In this document: piece by piece, positions 18,311-27,124 of the stretch | Numbering within the stretch: position 1 is the first letter of the stretch | Layout of the letters: each line of letters begins with the position of its first letter | Assembly (NCBI GenBank): GCA_017857595.1 | Contig: JAFMCU010000007.1 | Span: 1 to 64,000, forward strand | DNA from: Thermoprotei archaeon | GTDB lineage: Archaea; Thermoproteota; Thermoprotei; Gearchaeales; Gearchaeaceae | Reading direction: 5' to 3' | Length of the DNA: 64,000 nucleotides | Program-made: the position numbers and the translations under genes | The notes under the pieces: generated by a model | What the model was told of the DNA's origin: nothing | The model's database searches: none | Seen by the model: the letters and a program-made list of their open reading frames with translations, nothing else

Positions 18311-19006
18311 CTATAAAATAAAACTATCCGCATAATATACGTTTTCATTTTTATCAAAGACTTTTAATACAATTTTCTTAAATTTACTATAGCATTTATT
18401 AAACATAATTAATTGATCGATAACATCTTCAAAAGTTATATAAATATATCCAGTAACATTTTCTTTTGGTTTCTTAGCAATGCTAACGCATGTTAAATCA
18501 TCTGTTACCTTAACATTATTAATTTCATAATCCTTAGCTATAGCTTTTATTTCTTTTTTGTAATCTAACATCTTAAATTTTTCCATTAAATTAATATCAT
18601 AACAAAAGAAATTTGTTAAGCTTCTCTTGTTCAAGAACTTTGCATAATCTCCGCTTTCAATAATTCGATACCTTCCTATTTTTTGATTATAAATATAAAC
18701 AAAAACACCATTCATACTATATTGCTTAGTATAATCGAAATAAACAGTAATAGCCTCTCTTGAATATAGATCATCATCTTCACCACGATATCCCTCAACT
18801 TCATCTATGATTCTTAAGTCATCTTCATATATTTCATAAACTTCACCATAAACTGTTCCATTTCCCTTTAATATTGCTGGATAATTTTCAAGTTCATACA
18901 TTACAAACCCTTCTGCAAATGCTTTGCCAACGAATCTTGAATTTTTCAAATATCTGTGTAAATTAAATCCATATCTAAGTAAACCGTAGACAAATAAATA
19001 AGGCAT
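18311..19006 (-). CDS. Gamma-glutamylcyclotransferase-like protein with extra C-terminal domain
   Basis: A 231-residue protein. The first 120 residues have the GGCT/AIG2 fold: the FVYGLLRYGFN substrate loop, an AEGFVMYELENYPAI core and IDEVEGY with the catalytic-type glutamate at residue 69. The next 110 residues (from about NKRSLTNFFCYDIN) form an additional soluble domain with no recognised family. It starts with a mixed alpha/beta layout and ends in VYYADSFIL. The core family cleaves gamma-glutamyl amines or acts as a cyclotransferase. The gene is convergent with the LLM oxidoreductase. The function of the second half is unknown. Confidence 0.75.
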   Translation of the reverse strand: MPYLFVYGLLRYGFNLHRYLKNSRFVGKAFAEGFVMYELENYPAILKGNGTVYGEVYEIYEDDLRIIDEVEGYRGEDDDLYSREAITVYFDYTKQYSMNGVFVYIYNQKIGRYRIIESGDYAKFLNKRSLTNFFCYDINLMEKFKMLDYKKEIKAIAKDYEINNVKVTDDLTCVSIAKKPKENVTGYIYITFEDVIDQLIMFNKCYSKFKKIVLKVFDKNENVYYADSFIL

Positions 19007-19307
19007 ATTTAAATATAAAACCTGAATTTTTATTTTTGTCGCTGATGAATGTTACAAAATTTTTATCTATCGAACACTGCTAGTTATTTGTTAAATAAAA
19101 AATTTATCTTTTTTCACTGCTCTAAGATACCAGATTTTTCTCATAATTCGTATTTACTTCTCGCTTTTGCAAAATAGTTAAGAGGTTATGGGCACCCGGC
19201 CAGTCAATGAGATTAATATATCGCTATATTAATTCAACGATATAAGATTTGGCTTTTTTATATGATATTTTAATACATAGACTACTATTAGTTACTAAGT
19301 ATAGTGT
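19007..19307. other. Intergenic region with GC patch and perfect inverted repeat
   Basis: No gene of useful length is seen here. A GC-rich patch, GGGCACCCGGCC at about 19190-19201, stands out in the A/T background. Immediately after it is a perfect 9-base inverted repeat, ATTAATATA at 19212-19220 and TATATTAAT at 19225-19233, around a TCGC loop. It precedes the ATPase pseudogene, so it may be a regulatory or structural relic of that gene or an old insertion point. No target-site duplication was found. Confidence 0.4.
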
Positions 19308-20408
19308 ATGTTATTTGATCCAGAACCTAAAACAAAAATTGAAGATTTGTACAATTTTAGAGATGAACTAAAAAAATTAATAGATTTAATTCCTAAAAAC
19401 TAGAATGTTAATCGTTAGTGGTCTGAGAAGAACTGGTAAGACGTCGTTAATTAAAATAGCTTTGAATAACTTAAGTTTACCTTAATATTTATATTGACAC
19501 TCGTTTAACGTTTTATACTAGTTAATGATATTGTTAAGGTAATTACTAAAGCTATTGATGATTTTTTAAAAAGACATGCTAGTATTTGGCATGTAATAAC
19601 GAATCATTTTAAAAAATGTTATAGGAATTTCATTTAGAACGGAGATTTACTCCATTTCTTTTAATTTTAGAGGTAAAGAGAAATTAGATGTTTATGATCT
19701 TTTTAGAAAAAATTAACAATACAGGAGAAGAAATAGCACAACAAATTTTAGTCATGGTAGACGAAGCACAGGAATTAAGGAAAGCTGCTTGGGCGAGATT
19801 TGATCGACTTCTTGCTTATACATATGATAATCTAAAGAGAATTAATCTATTATTATCTGGGTCACAATTCGGATTATTAATAAATTTTCTTGGCGTAGAA
19901 AATCCACAATCGTATTTATTTGGTAGACCTTATATAGAAATTAAAACAAGTAGATTAAGCGACGCTGAATCTTTTGAATTCCTAGAGTTGGGATTTAGGG
20001 AATTAAATATGAATATAGATAGAAATATCTTATATAATGCAATAGATAAATTAGATGGTATTATAGGCTGGTTAACTTTTTTTGGTTATACATATTCAAT
20101 GGGTGCTACAAAAAGTATTGAAGAAATTATGCGAAAGGCAATAATTTTAGCCATAGAAGAACTGAATAATTTTTTATCTGAATCTAGAAGCGCTCATTAT
20201 AAAAGCATTCTTAAATTGCTGAGTGAAAGAGAGTTAAGCTGGTCCGAATTAAAAGGCGCTTTTGAAAAGACTTGATGGTAAAGTTATAGCTGATTCAACT
20301 TTTTATGCATTATTAGATAGACTTATATCCTATTCTTTAGTAGAAAAGAGATAAAATAAATATAGAATTATAGACCCTATTTATAAAATAGCTTCAAAAG
20401 AAATTTAA
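19308..20408 (+). pseudogene. Archaeal AAA ATPase (PF01637-like), heavily disrupted
   Basis: A remnant of an archaea-specific ATPase. The first 31 codons (MLFDPEPKTKIEDLY onward) end at a TAG (19401). In another frame the sequence continues RMLIVSGLRRTGKTSLIK, with the Walker A motif, and then runs into stops. In a third frame come YIDTRLTFYT and, further on, FNFRGKEKLDVYDLF. The longest open part, 19688-20275, is a 195-residue fragment with the Walker B-type VMVDEAQEL, LLSGSQFGLL and later family elements. The C-terminal piece (LDGKVIADSTFYALLDRL) lies beyond another shift. At least four frame or stop lesions show it is not one protein. It is probably a relic of the mobile or expanded family common in Sulfolobales. 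Confidence 0.8.
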
Positions 20409-20527
20409 TTCAACTTTTTTAATTTTTGTTAAAGCGTTAAACATTTTGTTAAAAAGGTTTCAATAAGCAGTAATTTAACAGACAAAAATAAATAATTGCT
20501 ATTAATAAATGAATATAGTGTGGTGAT

Positions 20528-21347
20528 ATGATTCCTAAATTCCTATAAGATAGGAATTATTGGTGCTGGAAAGTTAGGGAAATGCATAATAAAGGGTTTT
20601 ATAAAGGCTGGAATTGAACCTAATAAAATTATTGCATCAACTAGTTCAGAAAAATCCCTTGAATCTCTAAAACCTCTTGATATAAACTTAACACTAGATA
20701 ATTCTTATCTTGTAGAAAATTCTGATATAATTATATCTACATTAAAACCATTGAAAGTAATAGAAATATTTCGGAAAATTGCTTTGGTAATTAAACAGAA
20801 AATAGTAATCTCAACAGCAGCATTAATACCTTTAAGGGCATATAAGCAAATATTAGGAGATGCTGAAATATACAGAGCAATGCCAAATATATGCGTTGAG
20901 ATAAATAAAGGCTTTATTCCAATCTGTGGCAACAAAAAAGAGAATGCTGAAGCTATAGAAAAAATATTAGGTTTATTGGGGGAAGTTGAATGGGTTGATG
21001 AAGATACACTGGATAAGTTTACTCTTCTTTCAGCATCAATCCCAGCTTTAATAACTGAAATAATAGACGCAATGGAATTAGCAGCATTAGAACTTGGCAT
21101 ACCTAACGAACTTTCAAAAAAGGCTATAAGAAACGTACTAATAGGGACAGCGGAATTATACAGAGAAAAAGATTTAATTGCTATTAGAAATGATATAGCA
21201 ACACCGAAAGGTATTACAATAAAATTGTTACTTAATTCCTTAAGGTCAAATGTGAAATTATCTATAATTGATACATTAATTAATACATCTAAAGAACTCG
21301 ATAACTTAATTAATTATTATGATAAAATCATTAAATTAAATCTATAA
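20528..21347 (+). pseudogene. proC: Pyrroline-5-carboxylate reductase with frameshift near the start
   Basis: From 20550 onward one open frame gives a complete P5C reductase. The N-terminal dinucleotide motif is KIGIIGAGKLGKCII, the middle has VISTAALIPLRAY and RAMPNICVEINKGF, and the C-terminal dimerisation domain holds FTLLSASIPALITEI and DIATPKGITIKLL. The enzyme makes proline from pyrroline-5-carboxylate using NAD(P)H. A good start, ATG at 20528 with GGTGAT right before it, reads MIPKFL and then meets TAA at 20546 in the wrong frame; a one-base shift there would give a normal length of about 272 residues. In the correct frame no ATG/GTG/TTG precedes the conserved region; the first possible start is TTG at 20751, which would drop the NAD(P) site. 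Confidence 0.8.
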
Positions 21348-21421
21348 TGAGCAAATAATAAATAATTGAAATTAAAATTTTGTTAATATTGAAAATTGAT
21401 TTTTTAGTGATATTAAGAAAT

Positions 21422-22351
21422 CTATCTTTTAGTCTGATTTGATTGAACCATTTTCCTGAGTTTACATTGTTCATTATAAATTTTTATCATGCTAATAGTA
21501 GCGATTACACCTACTGTTAAAACGACCATCAAGAAACCAATATTTAAAGCATCTAAATTGGGTATTGCTAAACCTGTTGATATACCCCAAGAATCTATAT
21601 TTGGAAGTAAAATAACTAACACTCCAACTAGAATGAAAGCATAACCCCCATAATAAAGTACGTTAGCTGCTGTTTTTTGACCTAAGCACTTTATATCTTC
21701 TTCAGAAAGTTTATTAAATCTTAACAATGAACCAAAAAGACCGCCAAATATTATTTGCATTAACATCGTTCCTAAACCGAACATTAAGCCTAATATAGGC
21801 GCGAAGAATATGGAAGGAAGTTGAGGTGATAGAACAAATGTAATAATCGTTGCATAAGCTCCAAAGCCAAAGCCAGCTATTAAACCATGAACGATTGTCA
21901 TTTTAATTGGTACTTCTCTTTCATTTTCTTCATGTAATTTTTTTCTTTCAGCCATAGCTGTATGATGCTCATGACCTTTAAGTAATTTATCAAAAGGCAA
22001 ATGCAAATATTTTCCTTTAAGAATGTAAGATCCCGCTATTGCCATTACTATACCAACTATTATATACACAGGGCCATCCAAGTTATAATAATTATAAAAA
22101 CTAGCCAGACCTATATACCCTAGCGTTGTAAGAAATGCTCTTTGTAAAGTGAATCCCAATGAGAATAGGAATCCTGCTTTTATTCCTCCTCTTGTGCTAT
22201 ATTTACCTACTGCATAGCTAAATGTAATAGGCCATGTATGTTCATCAGGAGTTGCACCATGAAGCACACCTAGTATAAAACCTATTATCAAAATTTCTGT
22301 CAATGTTAATCCACTAGGTGGATTGAATAAATAGCTTATCCAGTCCATCAT
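21422..22351 (-). CDS. NicO/UreH-like metal or sulfur transporter
   Basis: A 309-residue membrane protein with six to seven helices. The first conserved block is LGVLHGATPDEHTWPITFSY, a histidine/aspartate-rich motif that resembles the nickel/cobalt exporter and urease-accessory UreH group. A cytoplasmic histidine cluster (GHEHH near residue 126) follows. VHGLIAGFGFGAY carries the second motif. It probably moves Ni2+ or Co2+, though sulfite-type exporters have similar topology. A strong AAGGTGAT sits five bases before the ATG, one of the clearest ribosome-binding sites in the window and decisive for this start. The gene is alone between proC and the flavin-binding protein. Confidence 0.7.
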   Translation of the reverse strand: MMDWISYLFNPPSGLTLTEILIIGFILGVLHGATPDEHTWPITFSYAVGKYSTRGGIKAGFLFSLGFTLQRAFLTTLGYIGLASFYNYYNLDGPVYIIVGIVMAIAGSYILKGKYLHLPFDKLLKGHEHHTAMAERKKLHEENEREVPIKMTIVHGLIAGFGFGAYATIITFVLSPQLPSIFFAPILGLMFGLGTMLMQIIFGGLFGSLLRFNKLSEEDIKCLGQKTAANVLYYGGYAFILVGVLVILLPNIDSWGISTGLAIPNLDALNIGFLMVVLTVGVIATISMIKIYNEQCKLRKMVQSNQTKR

Positions 22352-22829
22352 TTAATCACCTTAGAAGCGTTTTTATCAAAATAAATTTTAGCATTATTAG
22401 TAGAGAAAGTATTTTTTATCATGAAAATCTTTTTTTCCTTTTTCCTATTAATTAATGCATTAGACATGTCCTATTATAATTAGATTATACCTAATATATA
22501 ATCATTGCTGTTTAAAAAATTAACCCATACAATTTCTTCATAAATTTACTAGTGGTCTCATTTAAATAAAGATGAACCAATACCTTGCTGTAATGCTTAT
22601 CTTCGTTTGATTAAAGATGGATATGTTTAATTAAATATGGATAATTCTAGCTTCAAAGACAACTTAAATTTAATCAATCTCCCTTAAATATTATTTTTTA
22701 AAAAAATCAAGCATGATGAATCTTAAGTTGGTTCATTTTATTAAAGTTTCTAAGCATATCTTACATAGATATACAATGGGTCTATTATAGTGTAACCAAT
22801 TCTTAAATAAATTACTCTTGAAATATAAA
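22352..22829. other. Intergenic region, A/T-rich, no clear gene
   Basis: About 480 bases hold only short open stretches. One at 22559-22632 reads DEPIPCCNAYLRLIKDGYV and then stops. It looks protein-like but is too short to assign, and could be a gene remnant. No tRNA, repeat or terminator was recognised. A/T runs here could hold the promoter of the next gene. Confidence 0.35.
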
Positions 22830-23207
22830 ATGATGTTTTCTGAAGAAGAAATTAAATTAATTCTCTCTAAGGACACCTGCAGACTTGCGAGTGTATCTGC
22901 TAACGGTTGGCCACATTTGGTTCCTGTATCTTATGTATATATTAAAGAAAAGTTTTATGTTCCAAGTAAAAAAAATGCGAAAAAAGTTAAGAATCTGAAG
23001 ATAAATCCTAAAGCGACAATCGTAATTGATGATGAGCAAACTGAAATGGGTGTTATGATCGAGTGTAATGCAAGAATTCTAGAGTATTATGAGGCATATG
23101 CTATAATAAGATATATGGAAAATGAAAAAGGTTGGAAGGAAAGTAAAAATACTGTGATAATCGAATTAAGTCCGTTAAGAAAAGCAAGTTGGTCACTTAA
23201 AAGTTAA
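22830..23207 (+). CDS. Pyridoxamine 5'-phosphate oxidase-like flavin-binding protein
   Basis: A 125-residue split beta-barrel protein. CRLASVSANGWPHLVPVSYVY is the family's first strand pair, and FYVPSKKNAKKVKNLKINP is the phosphate/cofactor-binding region before the second half (ATIVIDDEQ). Proteins of this fold bind FMN, F420 or haem; some reduce F420-linked substrates, others act in haem breakdown. The cofactor cannot be set from sequence. An in-frame TTG four codons upstream is possible, but the ATG at 22830 (or 22833) gives a normal N-terminus. It stands about 100 bases before the SCP2 gene. Confidence 0.75.
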   Translation: MMFSEEEIKLILSKDTCRLASVSANGWPHLVPVSYVYIKEKFYVPSKKNAKKVKNLKINPKATIVIDDEQTEMGVMIECNARILEYYEAYAIIRYMENEKGWKESKNTVIIELSPLRKASWSLKS

Positions 23208-23312
23208 AAGTTCAAACATTTTGGACTTAATAAAAAAATAAGTATCTATTCAAAATATAATGTAAGCTAAAATTTTGTTAACTGTTATATCTTTGTATTA
23301 TTTTATAAGATT

Positions 23313-23741
23313 ATGAGCTATATTTTTGGTTCTAAGGAATGGTTAGATTATTTCGCAAAGGTTCTAAATGAAGATGAGAATTATAAAAAAGCCGCAAAAG
23401 ACTGGGAAGACTCTATAATGCTTGTTGTAAATAATTTGCCTCCAAAGGTAAAAGATTATTTCAAAAAAGAAGAACTAATAGTCTGGTTCGACCTTTGGCA
23501 TGGTCAATGTAGAAAAGTTGAGATATTGAATAGTCAGAATGAAAGAAACGCTGGAATTACACTCATAGGTAGTTATTCCACGATTAAAAAGATTGCATTA
23601 GGGAATTTAAGTCCAACTGTGGCAGTAATGACAGGTCAATTGAAAGCTAAAGGTAATGTAATGAAATTGATTACAAACGCAGGAGCATCTTCAGCCTTTG
23701 TAAATTCAATTAAGAAGGTTCCAACTCAATTCTTAGAATGA
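23313..23741 (+). CDS. SCP2-like lipid-binding protein (operon with ADH)
   Basis: A 142-residue protein with an opening (FGSKEWLDYFAKVLNEDENY) similar to the SCP2-like gene at 708 and an SCP2 core: a beta region (IVWFDLWHGQCRKVEIL), a late hydrophobic stretch (ITLIGSYSTIKKIALGNLSP) and the closing VAVMTGQLKAKGNVMKL. It probably carries a fatty acyl or isoprenoid ligand. Its last bases overlap the alcohol dehydrogenase start by 4 (ATGA), so the two are translationally coupled. A lipid carrier next to a dehydrogenase suggests it presents a lipid alcohol or aldehyde. Confidence 0.7.
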   Translation: MSYIFGSKEWLDYFAKVLNEDENYKKAAKDWEDSIMLVVNNLPPKVKDYFKKEELIVWFDLWHGQCRKVEILNSQNERNAGITLIGSYSTIKKIALGNLSPTVAVMTGQLKAKGNVMKLITNAGASSAFVNSIKKVPTQFLE

Positions 23742-24778
23742 AAGCTTTGAAATGGTACGCTCCTTATAATGTTAAAATTGAAGAAGCTGAAGAGCCAGAA
23801 ATTGTAGAAGAAACTGACGCTATAATTAGAACCACTTTAGCAGGAATTTGTGGTACAGACCTTCATGTCTATAGAGGACATGTTCAAATAGTTCCAGGAA
23901 ATATTTTGGGTCATGAGTTTGTTGGTATCGTAGAAAAAATAGGTAGAAATGTTAAAAATTTCGAAGTTGGAGATCGTGTAGTTGTTTCTTGTTGGATAGC
24001 TGACGGAACATGTTGGTATTGTAAAAATGGTTTCTATACGCAATGTAATAAAATTAACATATTTGGTCTTGGACCATTATATGGCGAGGAATATCCTGGG
24101 GCACATGCTGAGCTTGTACGCGTTCCAAATGCAGATCTTTTGCTTTTTAAAATACCAAGTGAAGTTGAAGATGAAAAAGTTTTTGCACTAAGCGATGGAT
24201 TGCCTGCAAGCTATGCTGGGATAGTTGAAGGAAATTTTAAACCTGGTTATTCTGTTGCTGTGTTAGGATTTGGACCGATTGGTGCGATGGCTGCTATGTG
24301 TGCAAAATCATTAGGCGCAGGTAAAATATTTGCAGTAGATATAGATGAAGAAAGGTTAAAGTTGGCAAGAGAATTGGGATTTACGAGTATTAATTCAAAA
24401 GAGGTCGATGCTTCAGAAGAAATAAGGAATTACACAGAGGGGAGAGGAGCTGATTTAGTTGTTGAGGCTATAGGTGCAAGTGAAGAGGTTATTAAAAAGG
24501 CAATTGAACTTGTAAGAAGAAAAGGAACAGTTAGTGTAGTAGGTATGCATGTTCATGATTATAATATGCCCGTGGGTCAGCTTTGGGTAACCGAGAAAAG
24601 ATTAGTATTTGTAATTGGTGATACAATAAAATATAGAAATGAGCTTATTGAGCTGATAAAGAATAATAGAATTGATATTTCAAAGATAATTTCTCATCGT
24701 ATAAAATTGGAAGAAGCTCCTCATGGCTACGAAATTTTTGATAAAAAGAAATCTTTTAAAGTAGTTATTAAACCCTAG
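23738..24778 (+). CDS. Zinc-dependent alcohol dehydrogenase (MDR family)
   Basis: A 346-residue medium-chain dehydrogenase. Catalytic zinc ligands are Cys38 (GICGTDLH), His59 and Glu60 (LGHEFVG). A structural zinc lobe comes from Cys85, Cys92, Cys95 and Cys103. The NAD(P)-binding motif is VLGFGPIGAM, followed by an acidic strand end (VDIDEERL), which favours NAD+. It would oxidise an alcohol, or reduce an aldehyde or ketone. It overlaps the upstream SCP2 gene by four bases and converges end-to-end (24778/24779) with the R2-like gene. The substrate is not determined. Confidence 0.9.
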   Translation: MKALKWYAPYNVKIEEAEEPEIVEETDAIIRTTLAGICGTDLHVYRGHVQIVPGNILGHEFVGIVEKIGRNVKNFEVGDRVVVSCWIADGTCWYCKNGFYTQCNKINIFGLGPLYGEEYPGAHAELVRVPNADLLLFKIPSEVEDEKVFALSDGLPASYAGIVEGNFKPGYSVAVLGFGPIGAMAAMCAKSLGAGKIFAVDIDEERLKLARELGFTSINSKEVDASEEIRNYTEGRGADLVVEAIGASEEVIKKAIELVRRKGTVSVVGMHVHDYNMPVGQLWVTEKRLVFVIGDTIKYRNELIELIKNNRIDISKIISHRIKLEEAPHGYEIFDKKKSFKVVIKP

Positions 24779-25555
24779 CTATTTTAATCCAATTACCTTT
24801 AGCTCATCATCTATAACTCCTTGGGCAAGCGAAGCAAATTCATCTATACTTCTTCCAAATGATTCAGCCAAATTTGAGAAATACCCTATTGTTGAAATAA
24901 TCAATTGCGTACTATCGTTGAGTGTATCTCTTACTACGTTTACTAATTCTTTATTCTGCTCTGATAAATACTTAATGTAATAAGCTGCAAACATTGTCTG
25001 CCTTTTCTCATCTATGTTAATCTTTTTATAAGCTTCATTCAAATTTTTCAATAATTTATTAGAAAATATAAGTTGATCTAAAGCTATATAACTTGTATTA
25101 TATAAAATACCATCAGTAGCTAAATAGTAAAGTGTCATGAATTTTACAATCTTTTCTTCATCATAATATTTTTCAAGTTCGTTTAATAGAGCTCTCGGCT
25201 TAATATAAACTAGTTCATAATAACTTCTAGAAACTCTTTCTTTCAAATTGGTAAAATCTTTCTCGCCAACACATAGTAGAAATCTCTCAAATATATTAGC
25301 ATGTACAGTATTATCTCTTGCATGAGTTTGCAAGAAAAGTCTTGCATCTTTTTCTTTTATAAAATTAATTAAAATTGATACACCAGTCAAAACTTCATAC
25401 TCTCCAAGTAATTGATGAAAAAATAGGTCAGCTAAATACTTTTTTTGTTCATCATTAAATTTCACCCAATCCTCTGCATCTTTTTCAATGTTAATTTTAT
25501 AAGGATTCCATGCTTCTTCTAGAGCCCTTTTCCATAATTCTTCAATTTCCTTCAT
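24779..25555 (-). CDS. R2-like ferritin-fold protein with altered metal ligands
   Basis: A 258-residue helical protein that resembles the ribonucleotide-reductase small subunit/R2lox ferritin-like fold by helix pattern (HQLLGEYEVLTGVS, LYYLATDGILYNTSY, DEKRQTMFAAYYIKYL). By motif, several positions that should hold carboxylate or histidine ligands differ. The ExxH helix reads ARDNTVHANIF (Asn82 where Glu is expected, His85 kept), the second-half Glu is Asp148, and the final ExxH reads EKRQ (Gln186 for His). Metal binding may be weak, altered or lost. R2lox proteins normally carry a Mn/Fe centre and are proposed to be oxidases. It converges with the ADH, with their stop codons abutting. Confidence 0.6.
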   Translation of the reverse strand: MKEIEELWKRALEEAWNPYKINIEKDAEDWVKFNDEQKKYLADLFFHQLLGEYEVLTGVSILINFIKEKDARLFLQTHARDNTVHANIFERFLLCVGEKDFTNLKERVSRSYYELVYIKPRALLNELEKYYDEEKIVKFMTLYYLATDGILYNTSYIALDQLIFSNKLLKNLNEAYKKINIDEKRQTMFAAYYIKYLSEQNKELVNVVRDTLNDSTQLIISTIGYFSNLAESFGRSIDEFASLAQGVIDDELKVIGLK

Positions 25556-25748
25556 AATAAATTAAAGGTTTACAAAAAATTAAAGTCTACTGCTTTGAAG
25601 AAATATAATATTTAAATTATATAGATTGCTTAGTGGTACTATTCGATATTATTTTCTTTTTACAAAAAATATAGAATTTAACAATTCGTTCAAATCGAAA
25701 AACTCATATGTAATTATTAACTTATTTTTTAAAATTATTTCTATATTA

Positions 25749-26516
25749 ATGAGAATTTCATTGGCACAGCCTAATTGTGCAAAAAATAAAGAAGAAATTA
25801 TAAATAGCGTAAATAACTTGATTAAAGAGGCTTCAATTCAAAAGTCTCATATAGTATGCTTACCTGAACATTGGATATTTCATAAAGAATTTACAAGATT
25901 GTTAAAAGATTTTTGCAAGCTAGCTTCTGATTGTAATATTAATATAATCACAGGCGGTAATTATGTAGAAGAGAATAACGCAAGAGAAGTTAGGTGTTAT
26001 GTAATTAACAACGAAGGTAAAGTATTAGGATATCAATCTAAGATGCACTTGTATGGAGCAGAAAAACAAGTGGCTATGCCTGGTAAAGATTATAATGTTT
26101 TTCAAATAGATGGAATAAGAATAGGAATTGCTATATGTCATGACTTAGTTTTTCCCGAAGTTTGCAGAATTTTAACAATTAAAGGTTCAGAAATAGTGTT
26201 TGTACCTTCCAGAATAAACAAACTATCTTATGAAGGATGGAAGATTTATGCATTGGCCAGAGCTTTAGAAAATAGAATTTTCATTGCTTGCCCTATTACG
26301 CTTTTGCAACCTAATTTTCCTGGAAGAAGTTTTATTGTGGATTTTGATATAAATATAGAGTTTGTAATACCTAGAATTTCTAATGCTGCAGATGAAAGCG
26401 AGGGCATCATAGTTGCGAATATCGAATTAAAAAAGATCAAAAATTTTAGAGAAGAAAGATTAAAGAATAGAAGACCTGAAACGTATGGTAAAATTGTTGA
26501 AAAAATTAATGTATGA
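25749..26516 (+). CDS. Carbon-nitrogen hydrolase (nitrilase superfamily)
   Basis: A 256-residue amidase-type enzyme. The Glu-Lys-Cys triad is visible at Glu40 (CLPEHW), Lys98 (SKMHLYG) and Cys130 (AICHDLVFPE). Nearby are GGNYVEE and, at the end, RRPETYGKI. Such enzymes cleave C-N bonds in amides, nitriles or carbamoyl compounds; no specific substrate is obvious. An upstream in-frame start (25626) would add 41 hydrophobic residues before the conserved MRISLAQPNC, so the ATG at 25749 is preferred. It is about 230 bases from the divergent R2-like gene and 14 bases before msrA, so those two are probably one transcript. Confidence 0.85.
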   Translation: MRISLAQPNCAKNKEEIINSVNNLIKEASIQKSHIVCLPEHWIFHKEFTRLLKDFCKLASDCNINIITGGNYVEENNAREVRCYVINNEGKVLGYQSKMHLYGAEKQVAMPGKDYNVFQIDGIRIGIAICHDLVFPEVCRILTIKGSEIVFVPSRINKLSYEGWKIYALARALENRIFIACPITLLQPNFPGRSFIVDFDINIEFVIPRISNAADESEGIIVANIELKKIKNFREERLKNRRPETYGKIVEKINV

Positions 26517-26530
26517 TTGAATAATTGAAT

Positions 26531-27067
26531 ATGATGAGTAAAAAATATGAACAAGCGATTTTAGGAGGAGGTTGCTTTTGGTGTACAGAGGCTATTTTCA
26601 AAAAAGTCAAGGGGATTGTCGAAGTAATCCCTGGATACTCTGGCGGTTGGATTGAAAATCCAACTTACGAAGAAGTTTGTACAGATCAAACAGGTCATGC
26701 TGAGGTTGTTAAAATAACCTATGATCCTGAAGTTATAAGTTATAGAGAACTTTTGAAAATATTCTTTACAATTCATGATCCTACAACTAAAAATAGGCAA
26801 GGAAATGACGTTGGTTCTCAATATAGATCAATAATTATTTATTTCGATGATAAACAAAAAAAGATCGCAGAAGAAGAAATAAAGGAAGCAGAAAAAATAT
26901 GGCAAAAAAAGATTGTAACTGAATTGGTTCCGTTTAAGGCCTTTTATAAAGCTGAGGATTATCATATCAATTATTTTGAGAGAAATCCCACTAAGCCTTA
27001 TTGTTCATTAGTAATTATGCCAAAAATTGAAAAGTTTGAAAAATTATGGAAATCTTATCTAAAATAG
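26531..27067 (+). CDS. msrA: Peptide-methionine (S)-S-oxide reductase
   Basis: A 178-residue MsrA that repairs methionine sulfoxide using thiols. [17 protein letters not shown] contains the catalytic cysteine (Cys15) and the conserved Trp, GYSGG and NPTYEEVC follow, and the middle [19 protein letters not shown] is the substrate pocket signature. The C-terminal half has [11 protein letters not shown]. An in-frame TTG lies two codons earlier; ATG 26531 (or the following ATG) is preferred. It is the only MsrA in view, and the window shows no MsrB. It lies just after the nitrilase. Confidence 0.95.
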   Translation: MMSKKYEQAILGGGCFWCTEAIFKKVKGIVEVIPGYSGGWIENPTYEEVCTDQTGHAEVVKITYDPEVISYRELLKIFFTIHDPTTKNRQGNDVGSQYRSIIIYFDDKQKKIAEEEIKEAEKIWQKKIVTELVPFKAFYKAEDYHINYFERNPTKPYCSLVIMPKIEKFEKLWKSYLK

Positions 27068-27124
27068 TTTCTTAAATTTGTATTAAGAAATATGGATAAA
27101 TAATAAAAATTTTTTTAAATCTTA

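Noticed and set aside
19308-20408. Two separate small ATPases
   Set aside because: The pieces line up in order as one family protein with frameshifts between, so a single broken gene explains them better.
20528-20560. Programmed +1 frameshift in proC, as in bacterial release factor 2
   Set aside because: CTA before TAA cannot re-pair after a +1 slip and no stimulatory element is seen. Decay or sequence error is more likely.
20705-21100. A 131-codon open frame on the minus strand
   Set aside because: It is opposite the conserved part of proC and has a repetitive serine/isoleucine make-up typical of antisense frames.
25626-25748. Longer start for the nitrilase
   Set aside because: The extra 41 residues are low-complexity and hydrophobic with no signal-peptide shape, while MRISLAQP matches the family's usual N-terminus.
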